From Luteolibacter sp. SL250 (GTDB lineage: Bacteria > Verrucomicrobiota > Verrucomicrobiia > Verrucomicrobiales > Akkermansiaceae): a stretch of 64,000 bases of DNA. The notes beneath the pieces were generated by a model, which did not search any database, was not told where the DNA came from, and was given only the letters and a program-made list of their open reading frames with translations. Both the position numbers and the translations under genes were made by a program. Numbering within the stretch: the first letter of the stretch is position 1; the number at the start of each line of letters is the position of its first letter. Shown here piece after piece: positions 17,324 to 27,709 of the stretch. The stretch covers positions 2,232,001 to 2,296,000 of the forward strand of contig NZ_CP113054.1 of NCBI RefSeq assembly GCF_026625605.1, given 5' to 3'.

Positions 17324-18461
17324 CCTCGATGCGGTGCGGAACAAACCGACTGAGATTTCCCGTGACGGCGGAGGTATCACCGCGTGCGGAGAGGCCACGG
17401 CATTCGTCGCCAATCATCCACAGGCCCCACACGAAATGGAGGCCGCCTGCATTGAAGAGATCCATGTGCTGTTGGTAGACGCGCGGCTCCTGTCCCTGGT
17501 GAGGGATGCCGGAGGTGACGATGCGTCCGTGGTGGAGGATGTTCACTCCCGCGCCCTCGCGGCCGAAAAGCGGCTTCTCCACCCAGCGGGTGACGCCGGC
17601 GGCACGCAGCCCGCGTTCATCCAGGAAGGCGGGAAGGAGCAGGTCATGGCCGGGATTCAGCTCCCAGAGGATGGCGAGCAGCGCCTTGTTGGAGAGCATC
17701 ATCTTCCAGGCGGGTTCCAGGAAGCGGTCGCGCTCCAGCGCCACCTCCCCGAAGAAATCCTCCTTCGCCATCCACTCCCACGGGTAGAGCTTGAAGATCC
17801 GCTCGATGGGGCGCTCCCGGGTGTCCGTGAAGCGTCCCTCAGGTGACAGGCCGATCTCGCCCATGTCCATCAGCTCCACCTGCTTGCCCGCCTGCTCCGC
17901 GGTCTCCGCCAGGTAGGCGATGGTCTGGCGGTCCTCCTCGTTCTCCCAGACGCAGGCAAAGTGGATCAGCTCCGCGCGTTCCTGCTTCCACTGCTCGATG
18001 AGGGCTTCATGGATGGAGTTGAGCTGGTCGCCTTCCGGAGCCACATCCTCCAGCCACTGCCACTGGACGACGGCTGCTTCCAGCAGGGAAGTGGGGGTAT
18101 CGGCATTGTACTCCAGCAGCTTCGGCTGGCCATTGCCGTCCCACGCGAAGTCGAACCGGCCGTAAAGGTAGGAGTCCTCCATCCGCCAGGACGCCTCCGC
18201 CAGACGGGCGGCCTCCTCCGGCAGGGAAAGGCGGTCGAGCCAACCGCGGGTGACGATCTCCGAACAGGCATGCAGGCACATGGCGTGCATCTCATTGGCG
18301 GCCGCCTCCAGCGTCTCCGCCGCCTGCAGGGTCATCACCAGATGGCGATCCTCCGTCCAGTAGGGCAGGCCGTCGGCGCCATGCCAGGTGAGGCCCGCTT
18401 CCTCCACCCGTTGCTTCCAGTTGTGGCGGGGGAGCCGGGTATCAAGTCGGATGTCTCTCAT
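17319..18461 (-). CDS. Glutathionylspermidine synthase-like ATP-grasp protein (YgiC/YjfC type)
   Basis: A 380-residue protein of the length of E. coli YgiC/YjfC. It resembles the C-terminal synthetase half of bifunctional glutathionylspermidine synthase: DSYLYGRFDFAWDGNGQPKL followed by LEYNADTPTSLLEA (ATP/Mg site), WMAKEDFFGEVALERDRFLE, and the late PLFGREGAGVNI and QEPRVYQQHMDLF. There is no amidase domain, so it is an ATP-dependent carboxylate-amine ligase of uncertain substrate. It follows the YgiB-like lipoprotein gene by 12 bases, reproducing the ygiB-ygiC pair. Its TAG stop is part of a REP-like foot. Confidence 0.88.
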   Translation of the reverse strand: MRDIRLDTRLPRHNWKQRVEEAGLTWHGADGLPYWTEDRHLVMTLQAAETLEAAANEMHAMCLHACSEIVTRGWLDRLSLPEEAARLAEASWRMEDSYLYGRFDFAWDGNGQPKLLEYNADTPTSLLEAAVVQWQWLEDVAPEGDQLNSIHEALIEQWKQERAELIHFACVWENEEDRQTIAYLAETAEQAGKQVELMDMGEIGLSPEGRFTDTRERPIERIFKLYPWEWMAKEDFFGEVALERDRFLEPAWKMMLSNKALLAILWELNPGHDLLLPAFLDERGLRAAGVTRWVEKPLFGREGAGVNILHHGRIVTSGIPHQGQEPRVYQQHMDLFNAGGLHFVWGLWMIGDECRGLSARGDTSAVTGNLSRFVPHRIEG

Positions 18462-18473
18462 GGAAAAGGCGGA

Positions 18474-19220
18474 TCAACTGCCGGAGGTGAAGCCGCTGCT
18501 GCGGGACGAGCCGAAGCCGCCGCGCACGGACTGGCCCGGTCTCACCGGAGTGCCCTGCATCCGGCTCTGCTCCACGGCCCTGCGGTAACCGGGATTCGCG
18601 GAGGCATGGCCGGCGGCGGTGCGGCGTTCATCCATCGCGCGGCGGTTCAGGTCGGCGGGGTTCCGGTCGGTCTGCTGGAAGCCCGCACCGGGAGAGAACA
18701 GACCGCGGTTGCCGGAGAGCAGCATGTACATGAGCAGCATGTTCGTGCCGCTGAAGCCGCCGCCGCTGTTGCTGGCGGTGTTGCCACCGGATTTTTCCTC
18801 TTCCTTGCGGGCCTCGGTGAGGGCGGCATCGACCTTTTTCAGGGATTCCGGGGACGGGCGGCTGGACGGGACGAAGTCCGGACCGGGCTGCGCCTGCCAG
18901 GAACCATCGACGAAATAACGTCCGTCATTCGCCCGCAGGTTGTAGGGCTGCGGGAAAAATTCGCGCCGCTCCGCGTGGTAGTAGCCCACGCCGTCCATGT
19001 GGAAATTGTTCGCCACCTCGCCGGACTTCAGCAGGGCGTGCTGGGAGTCCAGCTTGTCGATGCCGGACTGGAGCTTTGCCATCGCCGCGTCCTTCTCGGT
19101 GAAGGTGTAGCTGTCCTCCTTTTCGCAACTGGCCAGACCACCGGCCAACACGCAGAGCGTGGACCAGCGGAGGATGCCGTTGGGGCGGGGTGAGGCGGAG
19201 GAGCTGCGTTTCATCTTCAT
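18474..19220 (-). CDS. YgiB/DUF1190-like lipoprotein
   Basis: A 248-residue protein started at MKMKRSSSASPRP (19220). The N-terminus ends in a lipobox-like VLAGGLASC followed by EKEDSYTF, similar to the LAGCEK of E. coli YgiB. It shares that family's layout: a Gly/Ser and hydrophobic middle (SGTNMLLMYMLLSGNRGLFS), a low-complexity region, and a C-terminal RGGFGSSRSSGF block. The N-terminal half has an extra segment (GVGYYHAERREFFPQPYNL) not typical of YgiB. Position directly before the YgiC-like ligase supports the call. Function is unknown; the pair is thought to act at the envelope. Confidence 0.65.
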   Translation of the reverse strand: MKMKRSSSASPRPNGILRWSTLCVLAGGLASCEKEDSYTFTEKDAAMAKLQSGIDKLDSQHALLKSGEVANNFHMDGVGYYHAERREFFPQPYNLRANDGRYFVDGSWQAQPGPDFVPSSRPSPESLKKVDAALTEARKEEEKSGGNTASNSGGGFSGTNMLLMYMLLSGNRGLFSPGAGFQQTDRNPADLNRRAMDERRTAAGHASANPGYRRAVEQSRMQGTPVRPGQSVRGGFGSSRSSGFTSGS

Positions 19221-19305
19221 GGGCGGCGGAGTATCGGTGCGGATGGTGCCCCCCGTCAACGAGATGCGGATTCCAAAAGCGGAATACCTTTCCACGCGGC
19301 GGCGC

Positions 19306-20559
19306 TCAGCGCTCTGCGGCGCCGATGACCATGACGTCGCTCACGTAGAGGCGCGTGCCATCGCGTTGGTCCGGCGGCAGCTTTGCGAAATGGTCCTTCA
19401 GCACCGCTTTTTTGTCCGGAGCGGTACCTGTCATCTCGATGCGCACGCGGTGGACGCCGTCGGGCAGGTCTTGCGGGTAGATCCATGGGCTGACGCGCCA
19501 GCGGTCCGCCACGCAGAAGCTGTCGAACTTCGCCGCCTCCACCGGAGGCAGGGAGTCCACCGTCACGCGGAATGTCCCGCAGTCCGGGCCTTTCAGCGAG
19601 TAAAGGCCGAAGCAGGTGCCGATGAAACTGAACTCGATGGCGTCGCCGGGCTTTTCCCCGCACCACATGAGCGGTGCGCGGGAGCCTGCGGATTTCATGG
19701 GTGGCGCATCCGCAGCCAGTTCCCGCCAGTTGCCCCGCCGGGCGAGCCCCTTCATGGGGAGCAATGCGGCCCGCTGCCATGATGCGGCATCGAGCGGTGC
19801 GGGGAGCTGGTGGGGGGCTGCGGATTTCGCGGCGGCGGAAATGGCGGGCCATGATCGCTGGATGGCGGCCAGATAGAGCGGGTGGCCGGTCTCCACGTGA
19901 GGATGCACGCCATCACCGGAAAAGATGATCTTCCCGTCCGCCGCTGGTGCGGAGGGCAGGGGAGCGGTGAAGGTGAGCTTGCCGGACTTTTCCAGCTCCG
20001 CGACCGCAGGCCCGAAGTCGATGGACGGCACGCCATAGTGGTCCGCCACCTTTTCCATGGCCTCCACCGCCGGTGGGCGGCTGCCGGCCTGGTAGAGGGG
20101 CAGCGTGCTTTTTCCGACGGTGTAGACAAAGCAGATGTCCGCCGCCGGAGCCGCCGTCCACAACTGGCGGACGATGCCCTCCATGGCACGGCTGGTCCGC
20201 TGCGGGTCCGTCGAGCCGTCATTCATCACGAACTCCACGAACAGCAGGTCGGGCTTCTTAGCCACCACCTCGCGCCCCAGCCGGAAGGCCCCGAACGCGG
20301 AGTTCGTCCCGGAAAAAGTAGCGTTGATCTCCTCCACGCCGGCCTTCGGGTATTTCTCCCGCAGCCACTCCAGCGACAACACCCGCCAACCCGCCGCCTC
20401 CGTGATGCTGCCACCCAGATAGGCGACGCGGACGGGCTCACCCGCGTCGAGCTTTGCCAGCACGTTCGGCAGGCCACCGCGCGCGCTGGTTTCCGGGATC
20501 TCTGCATGGCAGACGGAGGAGCAGATGATGGCAGCGATGGGAAAGAGTGCGGGTTTCAT
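19306..20559 (-). CDS. SGNH hydrolase with C-terminal beta-domain, exported
   Basis: A 417-residue protein with a signal peptide (MKPALFPIAAIICSSVCHAE). The SGNH hydrolase core covers about residues 30-240: VAYLGGSITEAAGW (nucleophile Ser, here GGS rather than GDS), NATFSGTNSAFGAFRLGREV, FVEFVMNDGSTDPQRTSRAM and FSGDGVHPHVETGHPLYLA. Residues about 270-417 form a separate beta-rich domain (GDAIEFSFIGTCFGLYSLKG) like that found in carbohydrate esterases of this PVC-type group. Likely an extracellular deacetylase or deacylase acting on polysaccharides. It converges on nothing nearby; xylA lies 119 bases upstream on the same strand. Confidence 0.82.
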   Translation of the reverse strand: MKPALFPIAAIICSSVCHAEIPETSARGGLPNVLAKLDAGEPVRVAYLGGSITEAAGWRVLSLEWLREKYPKAGVEEINATFSGTNSAFGAFRLGREVVAKKPDLLFVEFVMNDGSTDPQRTSRAMEGIVRQLWTAAPAADICFVYTVGKSTLPLYQAGSRPPAVEAMEKVADHYGVPSIDFGPAVAELEKSGKLTFTAPLPSAPAADGKIIFSGDGVHPHVETGHPLYLAAIQRSWPAISAAAKSAAPHQLPAPLDAASWQRAALLPMKGLARRGNWRELAADAPPMKSAGSRAPLMWCGEKPGDAIEFSFIGTCFGLYSLKGPDCGTFRVTVDSLPPVEAAKFDSFCVADRWRVSPWIYPQDLPDGVHRVRIEMTGTAPDKKAVLKDHFAKLPPDQRDGTRLYVSDVMVIGAAER

Positions 20560-20612
20560 GGTCGGGGAACGTGGCGGAGCGGTGCGTGTTTCACCATCTA
20601 TACACGGGCATC

Positions 20613-20651
20613 AAAAAACTCCAGCCCGCCCGTGCCGGGCAAGCTGGAGTT
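20613..20651 (-). terminator. Rho-independent terminator after xylA
   Basis: On the minus strand AACTCCAGC and GCTGGAGTT form the stem, followed by a T-run (TTTTTTG). It begins 28 bases after the xylA stop codon and precedes the SGNH gene, so the two are probably separate transcription units. Confidence 0.8.
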
Positions 20652-20678
20652 GGAAAATCGCGGGTGTGCCGGGATCGC

Positions 20679-21986
<1,308 letters not shown>

Positions 21987-22121
21987 GGAACGGGTACTAC
22001 GGGGTTCCCACGGGACGCGCAAGGTTCCAGCATGCGATCCGGGCGGTGCGCGCATTTTTTTGGAGCAAGATGGCCGGATTGGCATAAAATGCGTCCGCTC
22101 CCCGGTAAGGCGGATCACCCC

Positions 22122-22838
22122 ATGAAAACCGACACTCCCTACGATCCCACCGTGCAGTTCATGAGCCTGCTGGGACACCTGCCGAACGTGTGCTTCTTCG
22201 CGAAGGACCGGGCGGGCAACATCATCTCCGCCAGCGCGGCCATGGTCAGGCGCTACGGGCTGCGTTCCCTGGATGAGCTGACCGGAAGGAGCGATCGCGA
22301 CTTTTTCCCCGCCCACATCGCGAAGGGGATCGTGGATGACGACCACCTGGTCATGTCCACCGGGCAACCGATCCTGGGACGGGTGGAGGTGTTGTTCGAT
22401 GAGAACCGGATCCTGGACTGGTACACGACGAACAAGTTCCCGCTCTACGCGATGGACGGAAGCGTGGTGGGCGTGATGGGGACGACGCACAGCCTCAGCG
22501 AAAAGCGCGGCACATTCCTGGCGAACGCCCGTATCAGCAAGGCGGTGGAACGCATCCAGACGGCATATGCGGAGCGGCTATCCATGGGTGCCCTGGCGGC
22601 GATGTGCGGACTGAGCGAGCGGCAGTTCCGGAGGCAGTTCCAGCAGGTCTTCGAAATGAGCCCGCAGGAGTTCATCCACAAGACGCGGGTGCAGGCCGGG
22701 TGCAAGCTGCTGAAGCAGAGCGACGCCCCCATTTCCTCCATCGCCACGGACTGCGGATTCTGTGACCAGAGTTCCTTCACGCAGTATTTCAGGAGATATC
22801 TGGGCATCACGCCGCTGCAGTTCAGGAAGGGGTTGTAA
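22122..22838 (+). CDS. PAS-domain AraC-family regulator, probable xylA activator
   Basis: A 238-residue protein started at MKTDTPYDP (22122); an upstream in-frame ATG at 22089 is possible. The N-terminus is a PAS-like sensor ([51 protein letters not shown]). The C-terminus (about residues 140-238) is an AraC DNA-binding pair: [20 protein letters not shown] and [20 protein letters not shown], ending [15 protein letters not shown]. This is not the LacI/ROK type of XylR. Divergent placement next to xylA implies control of xylose use, with the PAS domain perhaps sensing a sugar or a metabolic signal. The TAA stop lies inside the GTAAGG foot of a repeat. Confidence 0.85.
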   Translation: MKTDTPYDPTVQFMSLLGHLPNVCFFAKDRAGNIISASAAMVRRYGLRSLDELTGRSDRDFFPAHIAKGIVDDDHLVMSTGQPILGRVEVLFDENRILDWYTTNKFPLYAMDGSVVGVMGTTHSLSEKRGTFLANARISKAVERIQTAYAERLSMGALAAMCGLSERQFRRQFQQVFEMSPQEFIHKTRVQAGCKLLKQSDAPISSIATDCGFCDQSSFTQYFRRYLGITPLQFRKGL

Positions 22839-22883
22839 GGAGGAGTAAGGAGGGTGGACAAGAGTGTCCACCCTCCTTACTCC
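22835..22883. repeat. REP-like hairpin, GTAAGGAGG family (copy 1)
   Basis: A nearly minimal element: stem 22842-22860 pairs perfectly with 22865-22883 (19 bp) around the 4-base loop AGAG. Its foot is doubled (GTAAGGAGGAGTAAGGAGG), and the first foot provides the stop codon of the AraC-family gene. Related copies are at 39800, 45767 and 46498. It could act as a bidirectional terminator, although it has no T-run. Confidence 0.7.
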
Positions 22884-22926
22884 ATCCAGTGTAGGATTTC
22901 CGGGCGGAATCCCGTATGATGCCGCC

Positions 22927-25248
22927 GTGAAATCCAGATTCCTTCTCATCTTCTTGGCACTCGGTTCCGTCGCCTTTGCGCAGCTCCGCCCCTTGGAGGG
23001 GAATCCGGGAAATGTGTTCCTTTCCGGGCAGGAGGTGGTGGTGAAGTCAGGAGCTGCCGACGGGGGAAAGTGGATCTGCGTGGACTACGATGGGAAACAG
23101 GTCGGCGGCGGGACGGGTGCCGAGGCGAAGCTGGGAAAGGCCGGTGTCGGATACTACGAAGTCTGGCAACTGCCGGACGATGGTGCGCGGAAGGCCCGCA
23201 CCACCTTTGCGGTGCTGGAACCGCTGAAGGCGCCGGTGCCGGATGACACGCCCATCGCCATCGATACCGCCGCCGCGTGGTTCTACAAGGACGGCGCGGC
23301 CTTCGGGTTCAAGGAAGCGGCGAGCCTCTCCGCGCTCGCCGGAGTGGGCTGGGTGAGGGATCGCCTGAGCTGGCCGGAGACGGAGCCGGAGAAAGGGAAG
23401 CTCGCTCCGGAGACGAAGTATGACCGGAGCGTGGATGCCTTTTCGTCGCAGGGGCTCAAGGTGCTGCAGGTCTTCCACGGCACGCCAAAGTGGGCGGGAG
23501 CGGACGCGAAGCATTTCCCGGACGACTATCGGGACGCCTATCACTACATGAAAGCCATGTCCGCCCGCTGGAAGGGCAAGGTGCGGGCGTGGGAGCCATG
23601 GAACGAGGGGGATACCTCCAACTTCGGCAGCCACACCGGCGCGGAGATGATGGCCTACCAGAAGGCCGCGTGGCACGGCATCCGCGCGGGGGATCCGGAC
23701 GCGATCGTCGGGCAGAACGTCTTCGCGGAGCACCGGGAGAGCGGGGTGATCATGAACTTCATCGAGAATCTCGATGCCACCGCTTTCGATACGTTCAACT
23801 TCCACCACTATGTCCGTGGTGGCATCCCGCAGGCGTATGCCACCATGAGGAAGGCATCCGGCGGAAAGCCGGTGTGGATCACGGAGTCCTACTTCCATTT
23901 CCGGCAGGGGGTGAAAAAAAGCGATGTCGAGCTGTCCGATGGGGATCGGAAACTCCGTGCCCGTTTCCTGACGACCAACCTGGTCACCGGTCTGAACGAG
24001 GGTCCGGAGCAGTTCTTCACTTTCGTGCTGCCGCACTATCTGGAGAACGGCATCCTTTTCGGCGTGCTCAACGGGGACAACACGCCGCGCGCGGATTACG
24101 TGGCGCTGGCCGCGGCGGGCAGGTTGCTGGCGGGAGCGAAGCCGCTCGGAAAGCTCGACGGGGAGGCCTCCGCCTATGCTTTCGATGTCCGGATCGACGG
24201 CGAGCCGAAGAAGGTCGTTGCCGCCTGGTCAGGGGACGGTGCCGCGCTGCCGGCGCTGGGGGCGGAGAAGGCTTACGATTTTCTCGGACGCGAGATGACC
24301 GTTCCGAAGCGGGTGGGGGAGGATCCTGTCTATCTTGTCCTTCCCGCATCTGCTGAGCTGCCGGTGAAGCCCGCGCCGAAAGCTCCGGCGGCGGAGAAGA
24401 AAGACTGCAGCTCGCTGGTCATCCAGACCGTCTTTCCGCCCGATCGCCTGCGGCTCGACAATTCTTCATGGTTCCTCCGCGGTGCGGAGACGATGGAGGT
24501 GCCGCTGCGCGTCTATCACTTCGGGAAAGGAGAGGCCGCTGTCTCCGTCACGCTGGAGACGGACGCGGCGCTGTCCGGCACGTTGTCCGGGAACACCGCC
24601 ACCATCGGCTCGCTGGGGCGCTGGGACGGGACGCTGTCGCTGAAGCTCATCGGAGCACCCATTCCCGCACGGCCCATGCTGGTGAAGATCACCGCGACCG
24701 CGCCGGGGATGGACCCTTGTTTCTCCGTGGTCCGGATCAACACGTCGCTGGGTGATGTGACGCCACTGGCTCGGAAGGAAATTGCAGTTGCGAAGGAACA
24801 GGGGAACTGGAAGCCCTCGTCGTCGAAGGCGGATCTCGGATTCGCCGTGAAGGAAGGCTCCGTGGAAGTGACGGCGAAGATGAAAGGCGGCGACCGCTGG
24901 GTGTATCCATGGCTGCCGCTGCCAGCGGGGGATCGTCCGGATGATTCGTGGGACGGCATCGCCTTCACGATCACCGCCGGCACCACGCCCGCCACCTACC
25001 ATGCGATGCTCAAGGAACCGAACGGGGCCACATGGTCCATCAGTCTGCCGGATGTTCCCGCCGACGGAAAGCCGCACCGGGTGGTCATGTTGTTCGATGA
25101 GTTCAGTTGGGCGAACTACACGCCGCACGATTCCAGCGGCAAGCTGGACCGCCCTGCCATCGAGGCCATCGCCATCGGAGGGAATCCGAAGGGGGATGAC
25201 TTCGGATATGCCGTGAAAGGCATCGAGTGGGTGAAGTTCGCGAAGTGA
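22927..25248 (+). CDS. Clan-A-like glycoside hydrolase (GH39-type barrel), secreted
   Basis: A 773-residue protein when started at GTG 22927, which places a good signal peptide (KSRFLLIFLALGSVAFAQ) at the N-terminus; the frame extends to 22864 but that part lies inside the repeat. After an N-terminal beta-domain comes a TIM barrel (about residues 100-380) with clan GH-A hallmarks: RAWEPWNEGDTSNFG (acid/base Glu after Asn) and GKPVWITESYFHFRQ (nucleophile Glu). Later regions are beta-sandwich domains, the last (AFTITAGTTPATYHAMLKEP) resembling a carbohydrate-binding fold. GH39/GH5-like barrels act on xylosides, alpha-L-iduronides or glucans. The exact family is uncertain. Confidence 0.78.
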   Translation: MKSRFLLIFLALGSVAFAQLRPLEGNPGNVFLSGQEVVVKSGAADGGKWICVDYDGKQVGGGTGAEAKLGKAGVGYYEVWQLPDDGARKARTTFAVLEPLKAPVPDDTPIAIDTAAAWFYKDGAAFGFKEAASLSALAGVGWVRDRLSWPETEPEKGKLAPETKYDRSVDAFSSQGLKVLQVFHGTPKWAGADAKHFPDDYRDAYHYMKAMSARWKGKVRAWEPWNEGDTSNFGSHTGAEMMAYQKAAWHGIRAGDPDAIVGQNVFAEHRESGVIMNFIENLDATAFDTFNFHHYVRGGIPQAYATMRKASGGKPVWITESYFHFRQGVKKSDVELSDGDRKLRARFLTTNLVTGLNEGPEQFFTFVLPHYLENGILFGVLNGDNTPRADYVALAAAGRLLAGAKPLGKLDGEASAYAFDVRIDGEPKKVVAAWSGDGAALPALGAEKAYDFLGREMTVPKRVGEDPVYLVLPASAELPVKPAPKAPAAEKKDCSSLVIQTVFPPDRLRLDNSSWFLRGAETMEVPLRVYHFGKGEAAVSVTLETDAALSGTLSGNTATIGSLGRWDGTLSLKLIGAPIPARPMLVKITATAPGMDPCFSVVRINTSLGDVTPLARKEIAVAKEQGNWKPSSSKADLGFAVKEGSVEVTAKMKGGDRWVYPWLPLPAGDRPDDSWDGIAFTITAGTTPATYHAMLKEPNGATWSISLPDVPADGKPHRVVMLFDEFSWANYTPHDSSGKLDRPAIEAIAIGGNPKGDDFGYAVKGIEWVKFAK

Positions 25249-25255
25249 GGTGTCA

Positions 25256-25371
25256 GTGGCTGCGGCGCCCCGCCGCAGGCCGTGGCGACGGCGTCCCGCC
25301 GTCGTTGCAAGGGATTGGCGGAGTGAGGCGGCCTCGGACCATCGGACCCTGCGGCGGGACGCCGCAGCCAC
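25256..25371. repeat. REP-like cluster, CTGCGGCG family
   Basis: The left arm 25256-25278 and right arm 25349-25371 are inverted copies matching at 22 of 23 positions. Each arm is itself a hairpin: CTGCGGCG-CCC-CGCCGCAG and CTGCGGCG-GGA-CGCCGCAG. A third hairpin (GACGGCG-TCC-CGCCGTC) lies between them. It fills the gap between the convergent glycosidase and ligD genes and may also serve as a transcription barrier. Confidence 0.72.
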
Positions 25372-25384
25372 GTTTCGCCGATGT

Positions 25385-27709
25385 CTACAGCCCGAACTCC
25401 GCCATGTGTTTCTTCGTCACGGACTGCGGCTTGATGCCCTTCCAGTCTTCCGGCAGTGAGAACGGCTCGTTGATGTGGAAGCCGGTCTGCGCCACGTCCG
25501 CGAGATCATCCCAGTTCACCGGAGTGGAAACCGGGGCGGTCGCCCTGGCCCGCAGGCCCCAGGGCACCACGCAGGTCGCTCCCTTGCCATTCCGCAGCCA
25601 GTCGATGTAGATTTTTCCCGACCGTTTCTGTTTGCTGGCGGTGACGACGAAGCGCTTCGGGTTGAACTCCGCGATGGCACCGGCAACAGCTTTCGAGAAA
25701 GGCTTGATCACGTCCCATCCATGCACGCGCTTCAGCGGCAGGATGACATGCAGGCCTTTGCCGCCGGAGGTTTTCACCATCGTTTCCAGCCCGCGCTCCG
25801 CGAGGAAATCCCGCAGCAGGAAGGCCGCACCGAGCGTTTCCTTCCAAGGCACCGCGCTGTCCGGGTCCAGGTCCCAGATGATCTGGTCCGGCTTGTCGAG
25901 GTTCGGGAACGCCGCACCCCACGGGTGGATCTCCACCATCCCGAACTGCGCGAGCGAGATGATCCCCTTCAGATCCTTCACGTAGAAGATCTCCGTCCCA
26001 TCCTCCAGCGTTTTCGTGTGCACATGATCCGGCACGTGCGTCTTGAAACTCTTCTGGAAGAACACCTGCCCGCCGATGCTATCCGGCGCGCGCAGGATGG
26101 CCAGCGGGCGATTCCGCACGTAGGGCAGCATCAGTTTTCCGACCCGCTCGTAGAACCGCGCGACCTCCAGCTTCGTGATGCCGTCGTCGGGAAAGACCAC
26201 GCGCTCCGGATGGGTGATGGTGATGTTCATGATATTGAGATCCCCGGCATCCGCGGTGGCTTTCTGGATGGCATCCAGATGGACGTCCACGGCGGCCTTG
26301 TCCTCGCGGAGGGAAATGAAGCTGCCCTGGCGGATGGAGCCGTCGGCGGTGAGTTCCGCGAACTCGATCTCCGCCACCAGTTCCGGACGGATCCAGGTCA
26401 CGTGCTTCTCGGGGAAAAGAAATGGGGGCTTGTCCTTCGCCAGCGGCTTCATCCGCTGCAGCAGTTCGCGGCGTCGTCCATCGGTGAAGCCGGTGCCGAC
26501 CTTGCCTCGGGGGATCAGTTTGCCGCCGTCGAAGGATCCCAGCACCAGCGCGCCGAACGCGGGGCATGATCCCTTCGGCGGCGTGTATCCGCAGATGACG
26601 AACTCCTGCCGTGGGCGCGATTTCGACTTCACCCAGTCCCGCCGCAGGCCGGCGTGGTAGCGTCCGCCGGCGCGCTTGCTGATGATGCCCTCCAGCCCCA
26701 ACTTGCACGCCTCCTTGAACAACGCGGGACCATCCGGCCCGGGCCATGTGTTTGAGCGGCGGACCACTCCCGTGTCACCGGGGATGAGCTTCTCCAGATG
26801 CTTCAGCCGTTCCACCAGCGGCAGCGGGCGCAGGTTCACGCCATCCGCATGCAGGATGTCGAAGGCGACGAAGACGATGCCTTTTCCCTCCGCTGTCTTC
26901 AGGGCCTCCTGTAATGCACCGAAGCGGGTCCGGCCCTTCCCGTCATGCACGACGGCCTCTCCATCGAGGATGAAATCTCCGCCAGGCAACTTTGAGAGAT
27001 CCTTCGCCAGCGGTCCGAAGCGATCCGTCCAGTCCAAGCCGGTGCGCGTGAAAAGGCGGACCTCTTTCTTCTTCCGCACCGCGATCAGGCGGTAGCCGTC
27101 CAGCTTGATCTCATGCAGCCATTCCTTTCCGGCGGGTACGGCGGGCACCACCTTCGCGAGCTGCGGTGAGATGAAGCCGGGGGTCTCCTTTTCCAGATCC
27201 GGCAGCGGGAGGCCTTCCTTCACGATCTTCCGCATCAGCCAGTTCGGCTCTTCCTTCATCCGCACCAGCACATAGGCACCGGCGAGGCGGCTGCCGTTTA
27301 GGGCGAACTCCAGCTTTCCCTGTTCATACTCCTTCCGCCAGTTGCGGTGCAGCGGCTCCCACGTTCCACGGTCCCAGATGGCCACGTGTCCCGCGCCGTA
27401 GTTGCCCTCCGGGATGTTGCCCTCGAAGTCCGCGTAGCCGATGGGGTGGTCCTCCACATGCACGGCCAGCCGCTTCTCCTCAGGATCTTCCGGAATGCCC
27501 TTCGGCACGGCCCAACTGGCGAGCGTGCCATCCATCTCCAGACGGAAGTCGAAATGGTGCGAGCGCGCATGGTGCTCCTGCACCACGAACAGCCGCCTGT
27601 CCTTTGACCGCCTGCCGGTGGTCGGCTCGCGGGTCTTCGTGAAGTCCCGCTTCGCGTGGTATTTCTCAAGCGCTACGCTTCGCTTTCTTGCTGGCGGCTT
27701 TTTTGGCAT
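25385..27709 (-). CDS. ligD: NHEJ ATP-dependent DNA ligase D (PE-LIG-POL)
   Basis: A 774-residue three-domain protein in the order phosphoesterase, ligase, polymerase, as in Pseudomonas LigD rather than the POL-first mycobacterial enzyme. The PE domain (about 40-150) has EHHARSHHFDFRLEMDG and NIPEGNYGAGHV. The ligase domain has adenylated lysine K202 in HEIKLDGYR, then FILDGEAVVHDGKG, KLGLEGIISKRAG and RDWVKSKSRP. From about residue 495 a primase-polymerase domain begins (ITHPERVVFPDDGITK) with the DxD metal motif in IIWDLDPD and TSGGKGLHVILPL. It repairs double-strand breaks with Ku. The start overlaps the ku gene by 44 bases, indicating coupled translation. Confidence 0.96.
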   Translation of the reverse strand: MPKKPPARKRSVALEKYHAKRDFTKTREPTTGRRSKDRRLFVVQEHHARSHHFDFRLEMDGTLASWAVPKGIPEDPEEKRLAVHVEDHPIGYADFEGNIPEGNYGAGHVAIWDRGTWEPLHRNWRKEYEQGKLEFALNGSRLAGAYVLVRMKEEPNWLMRKIVKEGLPLPDLEKETPGFISPQLAKVVPAVPAGKEWLHEIKLDGYRLIAVRKKKEVRLFTRTGLDWTDRFGPLAKDLSKLPGGDFILDGEAVVHDGKGRTRFGALQEALKTAEGKGIVFVAFDILHADGVNLRPLPLVERLKHLEKLIPGDTGVVRRSNTWPGPDGPALFKEACKLGLEGIISKRAGGRYHAGLRRDWVKSKSRPRQEFVICGYTPPKGSCPAFGALVLGSFDGGKLIPRGKVGTGFTDGRRRELLQRMKPLAKDKPPFLFPEKHVTWIRPELVAEIEFAELTADGSIRQGSFISLREDKAAVDVHLDAIQKATADAGDLNIMNITITHPERVVFPDDGITKLEVARFYERVGKLMLPYVRNRPLAILRAPDSIGGQVFFQKSFKTHVPDHVHTKTLEDGTEIFYVKDLKGIISLAQFGMVEIHPWGAAFPNLDKPDQIIWDLDPDSAVPWKETLGAAFLLRDFLAERGLETMVKTSGGKGLHVILPLKRVHGWDVIKPFSKAVAGAIAEFNPKRFVVTASKQKRSGKIYIDWLRNGKGATCVVPWGLRARATAPVSTPVNWDDLADVAQTGFHINEPFSLPEDWKGIKPQSVTKKHMAEFGL

